NCBI RefSeq assembly: GCF_050753345.1 | Contig: NZ_JBLZFX010000005.1 | Span: forward strand, 62,001 to 126,000 | Reading direction: 5' to 3' | DNA from: Alkalinema pantanalense | GTDB lineage: Bacteria; Cyanobacteriota; Cyanobacteriia; Leptolyngbyales; Leptolyngbyaceae | Length of the DNA stretch: 64,000 nucleotides | Shown: piece after piece, positions 24,079 to 34,417 of the stretch | Layout: the number at the start of each line of letters is the position of its first letter | Numbering within the stretch: the stretch's first letter is position 1 | The notes under the pieces: model-generated | Told to the model about the DNA's origin: nothing | Database searches by the model: none | What the model saw: the letters and a program-made list of their open reading frames with translations, nothing else | Made by a program: the position numbers and the translations under genes

Positions 24079-26877
24079 TCACGGCCCCTGCACCGAATCC
24101 GCTTCCCCCATCAACATAAAAGCTGCCCAATCACGGGGATCGGGATACTTCTCCTTCGTTTGCAGCATCGCTTGCCGCAGAGCTTGGGCCTTATCGGGCG
24201 TCTGGGCCAAATTGCGATAAAACGCCGTCATCAGATAGGCCGTTGCTGTATCCGGCACCTGCCACAAAGACACCACCACACTCGGCACCCCCGCCGCAAA
24301 CAGCGATCGCGACAGCCCAATCACCCCATCCCCCGTAATTTGTCCCCGCCCCGTATCGCAGGCACTCAAAACCACCAACTCCGCTGACAGCTTCAGATCC
24401 ATAATTTCCCGCGCCGTCAGAAATCCATCATCCTGACCGTCCGGAGCCAGCGCGATCGCCCCCGGCATCCCCACCCCATGGATATCATCCAGCAGGCCGT
24501 GGGTCGCGAGGTGCACCGTTTTTGCCTGGGAAATCCGTTGCAGCACGGCGGCTTTAGTCGCGGCAGCCCCCAGCAACGGCTGCGTATTAAACAATGCCGC
24601 AATCTCCTTGGCTTCCTGCTCCGTACCCGGTAAACTTTCCAAGATTTCCGGTTCGGCACCATCCATCGCAGGAAGCTGCGGCATCGTCGGATTCCCCACA
24701 ATCAGCGCCGCTTGATTTTGCTGAGGTAACGGAGGATTCGCCGTCGATTTGCCCCGTTGCTGCGCCTGCCCAATCAACTCCAATACTTGAATCGAAGGAG
24801 CTGTTACTAACGTATGCTTTTCAATTAAATACTTGCCCTGGGCATCCTGCAACACCGCAAAGGGCACGAGAAAGAGCGATCCTTGAGGTACAAAAATCAC
24901 CCGATCGCTCGACTGTTTCGGCAACAGATCAGCGATTGGATCAATCAACAGTTGATGCAACGTAGTTAACGGCGGCGGCGTATCGGACTCGGTTGTACGA
25001 GAATCCGCTACCCGCACCACACTCACTTTGCCCCGCACGCCCACCTGTTCCCGACTCAGGCTCACTAATTGAGGCAGCGATTTCTGCAACATTTCACCGA
25101 TCGCCACTCGCCGCAGAGTAATTTTACCCGTCGGCTGAATCACCCAAATCAACAGTTCCGCATCCGCTCCCTGGCCTTGGGTCGTAATATCGTAGCCACC
25201 ATCAAGAATGGAATATTCCACGATCGTGGCATTTTGTTGGCGGGCAATCTGACGAATGGTTTGCAGGTTAATCGGAGGTTCTACTAATGCCGGATTCGGA
25301 GCAGACTCTAAGCGCTGCGCCACCAAATCTGCAAAGGCACGGGCGCGGCTCCACTCCGCCACTTCCAACGCCGCTTCCGGTTGATTCCGCGCCACCAAAA
25401 CCCGTTGCAAATAGCGATAACTATCGGCAGTAATTTCCATATCCCCGATCGCCACTTTCAACCTATCCCGTTGCCCCAACTGTTGCCGTTGAGTTTCGCG
25501 CACCGTAATGGCCGATCGTAGAAATTGTTCGGCCTCAGCTAATTTTCCCGATTCAAAATGGACAAATCCTAAGTTGAATAAAGCATAGCTTTCTAAATCT
25601 CGATCGCCCGTTCTTTTAGCAATCCCTAAGCTTTGTTGATAGTAAGCAATGGCTTGCATCCTTTGCCGTTGGTTGCGATGCACACTGCCCAAATTCGCCA
25701 ATACTCGTCCCTGCCGAGGCAGATCCCCCAGATCCTGCGCAATGACCGCACTTTGTTCAAAGGCCGCGATCGCTTCTTTAAATTTATTGGCATTGCGATA
25801 GGCCCCACCCAAGTTGGCAAGCATACTGGCCTCGCCCGCCCGATCGCCCAATTTGCGAATTAACACTAGACTCCGCTGTTGATATTCAATACCTCGCTGC
25901 CATTCCTTGCGAGCTGAGTGAATCAGTCCCAACCCACTCAAAACCGCCGATTCTCCCCGCTCATCTTTAATCTGTTGGGCCAGGGGCAACGCCTTTTGAT
26001 AGGTGGCAATCGCCCGATCGTAATCGCCGATCGTGTAATAAACCAGGCCAAGACTACTCAGCGCCTGAACGGTTTGAAAGCGAGCTTGGGGAAATTGGGC
26101 TTGCCGAGCTTCGGCCTGCTGCAAGCTTTGTTGGTGATATTCGATCGCTTTGGCATAGTTGCCTTGGGTGGTATACGAACTGCCTAAACCATTCAACGCA
26201 CTAAATTCACTCTCCCGATCGCCCCACTGTTTTGCCTGGATCAAAATATCTTGATAGGTTGCGATCGCCGCATCCAACTTGCCTTGGAGGGAATACGTGC
26301 CACTGATATGAAACAGAAAATGTACCCTCTTACTCCAATCCTGCTGGGGCTGGATGAGGCGTAACCCTTCTTGATAAGCCGCGATCGCCCGATCGAAATT
26401 CCCTTGAATGGTTTGCCCCTGCCCCCAATAAAACAACGCCATGGATAACCCTGGGGCATTTTGAATCTGGCGATAGATCGCCACACTCTCGGTCAAGGCT
26501 TGCATTGACTGCGACGGTTGCCCCAACGATCGATAGAGAATCCCCAAACTGGTGAGAATGCGTCCTTCCATTTCCTGATTGCCCCGCTGCCGAGCCTGCT
26601 CTAATGCCCCTTGGCAAAAATTCAATGCAGCTTCTAATTTTTTGGCTTGCCACTGCTGCCGACAACGATCCCAAGCTGAGCTCCCAGATTCCACGGACAC
26701 ATTGGAAAAGGAGGCAGTGGCAAGGGAGGCAGTGGCAAGGGAGGAAAAATTGGGAGCCTGGGGACGAGCGATCGGCTTCCCGATCGGAGATCGGGAAATC
26801 GAGACGGGATTGACGGTAGAAATCGGGGATGGCGCGATCGATGGATATCCTAGTAAGGCTAAGAGAGAAAGAACCAT
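24079..26877 (-). CDS. TPR-CHAT protein (caspase-like protease fold)
   Basis: A 932-residue protein. After an N-terminal hydrophobic segment and a low-complexity linker come about ten tetratricopeptide repeats (about 80-460), a helical spacer, and a C-terminal CHAT domain (about 600-925). The protease dyad is visible: His in VHLATHGLLD and Cys in LVVLSACDTGRG. The ending ALRQAMLQTKEKYPDPRDWA is typical. TPR-CHAT proteins are abundant in cyanobacteria. Some act as caspase-like proteases in defence or cell-death systems (for example Craspase), but no such partner is adjacent. A 15-bp in-frame duplication at 26711-26740 encodes LATAS twice in the linker. Confidence 0.9.
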   Translation of the reverse strand: MVLSLLALLGYPSIAPSPISTVNPVSISRSPIGKPIARPQAPNFSSLATASLATASFSNVSVESGSSAWDRCRQQWQAKKLEAALNFCQGALEQARQRGNQEMEGRILTSLGILYRSLGQPSQSMQALTESVAIYRQIQNAPGLSMALFYWGQGQTIQGNFDRAIAAYQEGLRLIQPQQDWSKRVHFLFHISGTYSLQGKLDAAIATYQDILIQAKQWGDRESEFSALNGLGSSYTTQGNYAKAIEYHQQSLQQAEARQAQFPQARFQTVQALSSLGLVYYTIGDYDRAIATYQKALPLAQQIKDERGESAVLSGLGLIHSARKEWQRGIEYQQRSLVLIRKLGDRAGEASMLANLGGAYRNANKFKEAIAAFEQSAVIAQDLGDLPRQGRVLANLGSVHRNQRQRMQAIAYYQQSLGIAKRTGDRDLESYALFNLGFVHFESGKLAEAEQFLRSAITVRETQRQQLGQRDRLKVAIGDMEITADSYRYLQRVLVARNQPEAALEVAEWSRARAFADLVAQRLESAPNPALVEPPINLQTIRQIARQQNATIVEYSILDGGYDITTQGQGADAELLIWVIQPTGKITLRRVAIGEMLQKSLPQLVSLSREQVGVRGKVSVVRVADSRTTESDTPPPLTTLHQLLIDPIADLLPKQSSDRVIFVPQGSLFLVPFAVLQDAQGKYLIEKHTLVTAPSIQVLELIGQAQQRGKSTANPPLPQQNQAALIVGNPTMPQLPAMDGAEPEILESLPGTEQEAKEIAALFNTQPLLGAAATKAAVLQRISQAKTVHLATHGLLDDIHGVGMPGAIALAPDGQDDGFLTAREIMDLKLSAELVVLSACDTGRGQITGDGVIGLSRSLFAAGVPSVVVSLWQVPDTATAYLMTAFYRNLAQTPDKAQALRQAMLQTKEKYPDPRDWAAFMLMGEADSVQGP

Positions 26878-27600
26878 GATTGTTATCTAGGCATTAGTTG
26901 GAAGACGGGGATAATTCCAGCATTCCCCCAAAGCCTGAAAAATCCGTAATCCTTCTTATATCGCTGATTTATCACCAAGACAGTATTTTGTGGTCTCCGT
27001 GCTCTACCATTGCACAAACATACTGTTTTATGTAGATAAGGTGAAGCGAAGATAATTCATTTAGTAGTGCTATCTAAATAGAATGACCTATTGACAGCCA
27101 AGCCGACGGCAATTTCCTCAGTAGTTTTTCAGATGTCCTAGGGATCATTAGAATCCTGTGGCCAAAATGTTGACGTTTAAGTTTCCGTAAATATCACAAT
27201 CACTGAGAAGGGAGCTTTAAATGAACTTTCTACAATCTGAGTAGCAGTCTGAATAGAAAAGGAATTCTACGGGTTCAAAATCTGAGGTGCTTAAAAGAGA
27301 ACCTTCTCGCAGAGACCATTCAGCAGAAGCTTTCTAGCAAATGTGCAAAGGCTACCTCAAATGGGTAATCTGTATGCAAGCTGCCCAAAACGATTGGGTA
27401 GTGACTTTGCCTTTCGATTTGTACTCCTGTAATCCCAAAATTAATTAACGTTATTAATTGACCTTACTTAGTCGATCGAAAGATTCGCTTTTCCTCCTTG
27501 GATTGGAATGAGGCTCTTTCAATCGATCTGCCCTCAGACAACTTCTCTGTAGTTAGAGTTCCTATGGTTGATCAGGCCAAAGATCTGCGAGAGCCACATC
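26878..27600. other. Gene-free region before the kinase cluster
   Basis: About 720 bases with only very short frames. I see no RNA gene, repeat or clear promoter. It separates the CHAT gene (minus) from the first kinase (plus), so both promoters should lie here. Confidence 0.4.
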
Positions 27601-28911
27601 ATGTTAAGTAATACATTGAGTCAAACAAGAATGGAAGCGACAATTGATGTTTTAAAAGATCAAGTTTTCTACCTCCAAGATGAACTTCAAGCCAAGGAGA
27701 CACTGCTGAATCTTTGCCTAGATAGTTTGCCCGAGGCAGTTCAATTTATGTCTCTCCAGGACGGTCAAATTCTCTATGTCAATCAGACTTGGCAAGAACA
27801 ACTAGGATATAGCTTGCTGGAAGCGCAGCAACTTTTTTGGCATGATCTGATAGTGCCCAATGCAGACTCAGAAAACAGCGATCGCGCTTTAGATCTCTTC
27901 TGCCAGAAATTCGGCCATCTGGAAGAATCTATAGAAATTTGGCTACAAACTAAGTATCTGACACCGATTAAAATGCGGGCAGAAATGCACCGCCATATCC
28001 TTAATCAAAGTACTGGCCAAGGCTCTATTTTGCTGTTGAAACTCAGGCCAGTCAACGAAATGACTCCCCAACCTGAACCCCGATCGGCGAAATTCAGCCA
28101 CCCATCCATTTTCTCTCAGTTTACCCATCCAGGGAGCATAGAGCGCCCATACACAACTCAAGTGTGTTACTCCGATCCAGCCTTCAGCGAACTGTGTACC
28201 TACTTTGTTACCCGTGCATCCCACGAGCTTCGTACACCCCTCGCAGTGATTGCCTCTTCAGCTAGCATTCTGAGCAATTTTGGCGATCAAATTGATGCTA
28301 GTAAGAAGAATCATCACTTGCAATGTATTCAAACTTATGTGCAACACACAACTCAAATTTTAGATGAAATCCTATTACTCTATAAAGTTGATACAGGATA
28401 CTTAGAATTTCGGCCAATCACCTGTGACTGCCTAGAGTTGATTCAAGGGATGGTGGGAGAACTCCAAGTCCAGTCGCCCGATCGCTTAATCGAAATGTCA
28501 GCAGTGATGCACTCGTCCCAAGGATCTGAGCCTCAAGCGGTTAACCCCCTTCATCCACGATCGTCTGGATGTAATTCTTTGATCGATCGCACCCTCTTCC
28601 GTCAGATCATGACCAATCTCTTGTCCAACGCCAGTAAATATTCCCACCCAGAAAGTGTAATCAAAATTACAGTCACCCTAGGGGAAACCAACCTTCGCAT
28701 TGCCATTGAAGATCAAGGGATGGGAATTGTACCCGAAGATTTACCTCAGATCTGCCAGTTGTTTCATCGGGGACAAAATGTGGGTACTATTCCAGGAACA
28801 GGACTGGGGCTATGTATTGTCGAGAAATGTGTTGCTTTGCATGGTGGACAGTTGGAAGTTGAAAGTCGGCTCAATCAAGGCAGCATTTTTACGGTCACTC
28901 TACCGCGTTGA
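27601..28911 (+). CDS. PAS-domain sensor histidine kinase
   Basis: A 436-residue kinase from the ATG at 27601, which has GCGAGAG about nine bases upstream. An in-frame TTG at 27568 is the less likely alternative. A short coiled segment is followed by a PAS domain (about 40-145) and a linker. The HisKA domain has phospho-acceptor H208 in ASHELRTPLAV. The ATPase domain carries the N box (NLLSNASKYS), G1 (EDQGMGIVP) and GTGLGLCIVEK. It has no membrane segment, so it is probably cytoplasmic. It is the first of four kinases encoded in a row. Confidence 0.9.
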   Translation: MLSNTLSQTRMEATIDVLKDQVFYLQDELQAKETLLNLCLDSLPEAVQFMSLQDGQILYVNQTWQEQLGYSLLEAQQLFWHDLIVPNADSENSDRALDLFCQKFGHLEESIEIWLQTKYLTPIKMRAEMHRHILNQSTGQGSILLLKLRPVNEMTPQPEPRSAKFSHPSIFSQFTHPGSIERPYTTQVCYSDPAFSELCTYFVTRASHELRTPLAVIASSASILSNFGDQIDASKKNHHLQCIQTYVQHTTQILDEILLLYKVDTGYLEFRPITCDCLELIQGMVGELQVQSPDRLIEMSAVMHSSQGSEPQAVNPLHPRSSGCNSLIDRTLFRQIMTNLLSNASKYSHPESVIKITVTLGETNLRIAIEDQGMGIVPEDLPQICQLFHRGQNVGTIPGTGLGLCIVEKCVALHGGQLEVESRLNQGSIFTVTLPR

Positions 28912-28950
28912 AATCAATCCTGAGTCCAGCAACCCTGCATGATGGATTCC

Positions 28951-28986
28951 TTTTGACTAACGCATACATTTTGACTAACGCACACA
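28951..28986. repeat. 18-bp tandem duplication
   Basis: TTTTGACTAACGCATACA at 28951-28968 is followed directly by a copy with one mismatch (TTTTGACTAACGCACACA) at 28969-28986, between two kinase genes. Confidence 0.85.
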
Positions 28987-29110
28987 TTGAGAAAGGCACG
29001 TATTTTTACAGATCAATTTGCTGTAAAAAATAATTCGCAAAGGATGGCTAGATAGTTTTGGCGATGTTGAAAGCAACAATTGCTAGCCATCATGAAATGG
29101 GAGGTCAACC

Positions 29111-30226
29111 ATGGTGGGAAAAATTCTAGTCATTGAAGATGAAGGGGCCATTCGGGCCAATATTGAAGAAATTTTGATGCTGTCTAACTATGATCCGATC
29201 GTGGCTCCCGATGGGCTGCGGGGACTTCAGTTAGCGGAACAAACGCAACCGGATTTAATTTTGTGTGATGTCATGATGCCCGAACTCGATGGGCATGGGG
29301 TATTGCAATCTCTAAGACAGAAAGATGCGACGGCTGGCATTCCTTTTATTTTTCTGACAGCCAAAGCCGATCGACGGGATTTGCGTCAAGGCATGGAAGC
29401 AGGGGCAGATGACTATCTCACCAAACCCTTTACGGCGGATGAATTGCTCCGAGCCGTTTCCACCCAACTGACCAAACAAGCCATTTCCGAAGACCAAACC
29501 CAATCCCGCATTGGTCAATTTCGGGATGCCATCAAGCAAGCCCTGCCCCACGAACTGAATACACCGCTGAATGGAATTCTCTGCTCCACCGATCTGCTGC
29601 TGAACGATCGAGATGAGTTAGAAGAATTTGAGATTGTCGAATTGCTAGAGTTTATTCGCACTTCCGCAAAACGACTCCATCACTTGACCCAAAATGCACT
29701 CCTCTACCTGGATCTAGAGCTGCAAAGCCGCATCGGAACACTACCCATCGGAAAGGCTTCGGAAGCTTGTAGGGTAGATGAAATTGTTCAATACAGCGCC
29801 CAAGAGGTGGCTCGTCGTTGGAATCGTACCCCAGATCTTCACATTGCTCTGCAAGAATGTGAAGTTGGTATCTCAGTTCAATACATGGAAAAAATTGCCA
29901 TTGAATTGATCGACAATGCATTTAAGTTTTCAGAGCAGAATACGCCTGTGCAGGTGATCGGCTACGTCAAGAACGATCAATATTACCTGGAAGTCATTGA
30001 TCAGGGGCGAGGAATGAATACTCAGCAGGTCAAAGCTTTGGGTGCCTATGTGCAATTTGAGCGATCAACCTATGAACAACAGGGAATTGGGTTGGGGTTA
30101 ATCATTGCTAAGCGTCTAATTGAATGGTTTGGTGGCCAGCTCACCCTCACTAGCCAATTGGGTCTGGGAACCCATCTCACTTTGCATCTTCCGCCCTCGG
30201 GGCCAGTACCCACGATCGCGTCATAA
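29111..30226 (+). CDS. Receiver domain-histidine kinase
   Basis: A 371-residue protein in the reverse order to classical hybrids. The N-terminal receiver has phospho-acceptor D53 in LILCDVMMPELDG and the conserved Lys in YLTKPF. The kinase core follows: H147 in PHELNTPLNGI and an ATPase domain with ELIDNAFKFSEQ and GIGLGLIIAKRL. Such proteins take a phosphate on the receiver to tune their own kinase output and are frequent in cyanobacteria. A related protein lies at 34418-35509, on the other side of the large hybrid kinase. Confidence 0.9.
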   Translation: MVGKILVIEDEGAIRANIEEILMLSNYDPIVAPDGLRGLQLAEQTQPDLILCDVMMPELDGHGVLQSLRQKDATAGIPFIFLTAKADRRDLRQGMEAGADDYLTKPFTADELLRAVSTQLTKQAISEDQTQSRIGQFRDAIKQALPHELNTPLNGILCSTDLLLNDRDELEEFEIVELLEFIRTSAKRLHHLTQNALLYLDLELQSRIGTLPIGKASEACRVDEIVQYSAQEVARRWNRTPDLHIALQECEVGISVQYMEKIAIELIDNAFKFSEQNTPVQVIGYVKNDQYYLEVIDQGRGMNTQQVKALGAYVQFERSTYEQQGIGLGLIIAKRLIEWFGGQLTLTSQLGLGTHLTLHLPPSGPVPTIAS

Positions 30227-30466
30227 CACGATCGTCAATCCTCCCATCATTCCAGAGGAATGTACCTCCTAAATTCTGCCAAGGCTGGCGTTTGCCAAAA
30301 CTGCATTCTGTTAGGAGGATCTCTTCTGCCAGCACCCATTCTCTCAAAGGCAACTTACCGTAGGATTTTGATGACAATGAGGGATTTGTTGAAATGATGG
30401 TGAATGCTGGAATGAATAAGACTGGCTACTCTGTGCTGATTCACTTGCCGAACAATCGCTAATTTT

Positions 30467-33400
30467 ATGCCTTTTGATCCGCCCACGTCGATCCTCTTGA
30501 TTGAGGCAGCTAACCCGTTGAGAGACCGTTATCTCGACTGGTTGAATCACGATCGGCGGCATCAGTTTCAAGTCACGACAGGGCTCTCCCTAGAAACAGG
30601 ACTCACTTTTTGTCGAGAGCAACGTCCTCAGCTAGTCGTAATTGACTTAGGCGAAGCTTGGGACACCAATATAATTCTCTCTGCGCAACAAACCTTGCAA
30701 GCCTTGGGCATCCCTTGCCTCTGGATTGGCCCAGATGATTGCAATCCAAGACAGCTAGGTTGGAACGAGTCGCCAGAATGCAGTTATCTCTCCTATGGGA
30801 TCCTCCAACCAGAACTATTCTCCTTAACCCTTCACTGTTTGTTGACCCTTGCTCAAGCTAGCGTCAATCCGTCATTCCCAAAACCTACACACAATGGATC
30901 CCTTACTCTAGCTCCCCAAGGAGCTTCTGCGATCGCTGGCCCATTCTCCCAGCAACGCTATGCCCAACTGGCGCAGATCTCCCCAGTGGGTGTTTTTTGG
31001 CTGAGTTCGACGGGCACCTATGAAGCAACCAACGATCGCTACGGTCAAATTACAGGATGCTTATTGTCTGAGATTCTCCATACGGACTGGCTCACCACCG
31101 TGTACGAAGAGGATCGGGGACAGGTCGCAACGCTATGGCAATATGCAGTCAGTACCTGTAGTGAATTTGTTGCCGAATATCGATTTCAGCATCCCGATGG
31201 TGTGCTGCGCTGGGTCTATGGGCAGATTTTCCCGTTGGATCAGCCTAATCAGCCGGCAGGCTACGTGGGTACTATCACGGATATCACCGATCGCAAACAG
31301 GCCGAAGCCGGGATTGCGATCAACGAAACCGCTTTCCTCAGTCGTCCGAACGATCCCAACAGAATTTTCCTAGCCCATACGATCGCTGGACAGATCACTT
31401 ACTGTTCCCCTCAGTTTTACACCCTGATTGGAGCCACGCCAGGGAATGTAAGCGATCACCGCCTCAGTCAGTTCATCCATCCAGAGGATTGGCAAGACTA
31501 TATACATTTACAGCAGTCTGAGCTATTGACACTGGCCTATGAGCCGATCGGACTTGAATTACGGTGGCGGCAACCCACCGGCCATTGGGGGCGATTCAGC
31601 GCTCAAGTTTCACCCATTCGCAACAGTTCTGGCAAGGTTTTGGGGTTTCAGATGGTTGCCCACCCCATGAGTCAATGCCCAAGCATCACCGATAAACGGA
31701 ACCAATTTGAAGTGGCCCTCCGGAACTTAGTAGAAGGCACAGCTTCTGCCACGGGCGATCGATTTTTGCGAATTCTTGTCCATCAAATCACCCAAGTGTT
31801 GGGGGTTCGTCAGGCGGCGATCGGCACCCTTGAGGGTGACTGGGTGTCTACCTTGGTAGTATGGTCCGATCATCAAATTTCTCCCAATCTTCGCTATCCC
31901 GTTGCCGGAACACCCTGTGCGCAGGTTTTTCGCCACGGTGTTTACCATTGCGCGGAGAATGTCCAATCGCTCTTTCCCCAGGACAAAAATTTAGTTGCCC
32001 TAGAAGCCGAAAGCTATTTAGGCGTAGCCATGCAGGATGGAGAAGGAACCACCTTCGGGCATTTATTTATTATTGATAATTTGCCCATGCCCGATCGGGA
32101 GCATTTTGAAAGAATTTTGAAAATTTTGGCCGCTCGGGCTGCCTCTGAACTGGAACGCCAGCGGGTGACTTCTGCGCTCCATGAACTGAATGCCAAATTA
32201 GAACAGCGGGTGCAGCAACGCACCCATGAATTGACGCTGACCAATGAAAAGTTAATTGCAGAAATTCAGCAGCACCAACGCACAGAAGCCCAACTCAATC
32301 TGCAAATTGAGCGATTAAATTGGCTCTACCACTTAGTCCTAGATCTCAATCAGGCGGAAACCTTAGAAGAGATTTATACGATCGCCCTCAATGGCATTTG
32401 TCAAACGTTGCAGGTCTTTTCTGCCGCAATTTTAATTCCCGACGATCGGGGTATTCCCCGCTATCAAGCATCAGTCGGACTTAGTCAAAACTATCAAACA
32501 GCCGTAGAAAATCATTTTGAAAGCTCACAAACCGGATTGAATGATCAAGTCGTCATCCTGTCTGATTTTAGTGATGCAGCTGGCATTCCCTTTTTAACGC
32601 ATTTACGCGCCGTAGAGGCAATTCAGGCTGCTGCTTCCTTCCCACTGTGCTATCAAAATCAGAACCTAGGGAAAGTGATTGTCTATTATGATGCACCCCA
32701 TGTGTTTTCCGAAGAGGAAATTAAGCTAGCAAAAACTGTTACGACCTACATTGCGATTGCGATGACCCGTAAGCAGGGTGAAAATGCATTGCAAGCCTCC
32801 AAGGAGCAGCTCCAAGCTGTTCTCAATGCAGTCCCTGAGACAATTTCCTGGGTGGATGTGAATCAAACCTATTTAGGTGTAAATCGCAAAGTTGCTGAAC
32901 AGTTCCAACTCCAACCAGAGGACTTTACAGGACGTCCAGTTGGATTTAGGCAGGAAGAAAGTCAATTTGTTCAATTCGTGAGAGATTTCTTCGCATCGAA
33001 GCAGCAATCTGCTAGCCGAGAAATTACCTATGCAGTTGATTCAGAATCCTTTACCTATTTAACGATCGCGCAAAAATACAATCGAGAACAAAATGCGGTC
33101 TTTATTCAGATCGATATCAGCGAGCGGAAACGGGCCGAGGATAAACTGCAAATCATTAATGATTGTCTTGCTGATGCCAACCTGGAATTAGCCCGAGTGA
33201 CTCGCCTTAAGGACGAATTTTTGGCCAATATGAGCCATGAATTGCGAACGCCCCTTAATGCCATTCTTGGGCTGTCGGAAGGGTTGTTAGATCAGGTTTA
33301 TGGGGATCTCAATGCAAAACAGTTAAAGTCGATCGGCACGATCGAACGGAGTGGTCGGCATCTGCTCGAACTGATTAATGACATTCTAGATCTAGCAAAA

Positions 33401-34378
33401 ATTGAGTCTGGCAAACTTGAATTACACATGGCAATGGTTGATATTCGCCATTTGTGTGAGTCTAGTTTGAGTTTTATTCGGCAACTCGCTACTAAAAAAT
33501 CTCTGAACATCCATTTACAGGTTCCTGACGAGGGCATCTATATTCAAGTGGATGATCTGCGCATGCGTCAATCTCTGATTAACTTGTTGAGTAATGCGGT
33601 GAAGTTCACACCGGAGCAAGGTCAGATTTCATTGATTGTGGAGTTGGATGAAACGAATCAAAAAATCTATTTCCATGTCATTGACACCGGAATTGGTATT
33701 GCAGAAGAAAATCTCAGCAAACTCTTTCAATCCTTTGTCCAAATTGATAGCAGTCTCAATCGTCAATATGAAGGTACCGGTTTAGGACTAGCATTGGTCA
33801 AACGGATTGTACAGTTACATAATGGGACGATCGACGTAACAAGTGAGATTGGTAAAGGAAGCCAGTTCACGATTAGGCTACCCTGGCAACTCAAAACCAA
33901 GCCTTGGCTCAAGCCCCAATCCCCCACCCTAATTGAAACCCCGGTTTATGAACCGGATGAACAGTTGAAGCCAAACCTGCCAGCTCCCTTAATTTTGCTG
34001 GCTGAAGATAACGAAGCCAATCGGGAAATGCTCTCGGATTATTTAATTGAACAAGGCTATCGATTAAAAATGGCTAAAGACGGTGCAGAAGCCATTTACA
34101 TGAGTCAAACGCTAAAACCCCAACTCATTATTATGGATATTCAAATGCCGGGGACAGATGGCTTGATGGCAATTCAGAGTATCCGATCTCACCAAGAGAC
34201 CCAAACCATTCCCATCATTGCTCTAACTGCGCTTGTCATGCAGGGCGATCGGGAGCGATGTTTAGCCACCGGAGCCAATCAATATATGACAAAACCAGTA
34301 TCGTTAAAACAGTTAACTCTTACCATCCATGAGTTACTGAAACTACCTCCCCTCGCTTGTGCAGTTAGTACCCCATAG
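30467..34378 (+). CDS. Large multi-sensor hybrid histidine kinase
   Basis: A 1303-residue protein. Approximate order: receiver-like N-terminus (1-125), two PAS domains (about 165-285 and 300-415), a GAF domain (425-570), a coiled linker (575-625), a second GAF (630-780), PAS (785-895), HisKA with H924 in NMSHELRTPLNAI, ATPase (1030-1140, with NLLSNAVKFTPE and GTGLGLALVKRI), and a C-terminal receiver with D1224 in IIMDIQMPGTDG. The first domain lacks the usual acidic pair (LLIEAAN) but keeps an Asp in VVIDLG, so it may not be phosphorylated. No transmembrane segment is evident. The signal is unknown. Confidence 0.9.
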   Translation: MPFDPPTSILLIEAANPLRDRYLDWLNHDRRHQFQVTTGLSLETGLTFCREQRPQLVVIDLGEAWDTNIILSAQQTLQALGIPCLWIGPDDCNPRQLGWNESPECSYLSYGILQPELFSLTLHCLLTLAQASVNPSFPKPTHNGSLTLAPQGASAIAGPFSQQRYAQLAQISPVGVFWLSSTGTYEATNDRYGQITGCLLSEILHTDWLTTVYEEDRGQVATLWQYAVSTCSEFVAEYRFQHPDGVLRWVYGQIFPLDQPNQPAGYVGTITDITDRKQAEAGIAINETAFLSRPNDPNRIFLAHTIAGQITYCSPQFYTLIGATPGNVSDHRLSQFIHPEDWQDYIHLQQSELLTLAYEPIGLELRWRQPTGHWGRFSAQVSPIRNSSGKVLGFQMVAHPMSQCPSITDKRNQFEVALRNLVEGTASATGDRFLRILVHQITQVLGVRQAAIGTLEGDWVSTLVVWSDHQISPNLRYPVAGTPCAQVFRHGVYHCAENVQSLFPQDKNLVALEAESYLGVAMQDGEGTTFGHLFIIDNLPMPDREHFERILKILAARAASELERQRVTSALHELNAKLEQRVQQRTHELTLTNEKLIAEIQQHQRTEAQLNLQIERLNWLYHLVLDLNQAETLEEIYTIALNGICQTLQVFSAAILIPDDRGIPRYQASVGLSQNYQTAVENHFESSQTGLNDQVVILSDFSDAAGIPFLTHLRAVEAIQAAASFPLCYQNQNLGKVIVYYDAPHVFSEEEIKLAKTVTTYIAIAMTRKQGENALQASKEQLQAVLNAVPETISWVDVNQTYLGVNRKVAEQFQLQPEDFTGRPVGFRQEESQFVQFVRDFFASKQQSASREITYAVDSESFTYLTIAQKYNREQNAVFIQIDISERKRAEDKLQIINDCLADANLELARVTRLKDEFLANMSHELRTPLNAILGLSEGLLDQVYGDLNAKQLKSIGTIERSGRHLLELINDILDLAKIESGKLELHMAMVDIRHLCESSLSFIRQLATKKSLNIHLQVPDEGIYIQVDDLRMRQSLINLLSNAVKFTPEQGQISLIVELDETNQKIYFHVIDTGIGIAEENLSKLFQSFVQIDSSLNRQYEGTGLGLALVKRIVQLHNGTIDVTSEIGKGSQFTIRLPWQLKTKPWLKPQSPTLIETPVYEPDEQLKPNLPAPLILLAEDNEANREMLSDYLIEQGYRLKMAKDGAEAIYMSQTLKPQLIIMDIQMPGTDGLMAIQSIRSHQETQTIPIIALTALVMQGDRERCLATGANQYMTKPVSLKQLTLTIHELLKLPPLACAVSTP

Positions 34379-34417
34379 AACACTAAAACTTGATCGTAAC
34401 AATACGGTAACCATTAT

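Noticed and set aside
23333..26877. A type III CRISPR-Craspase system suggested by the CHAT protein
   Set aside because: No cas gene or CRISPR array is in the window, and most cyanobacterial TPR-CHAT proteins are not CRISPR linked.
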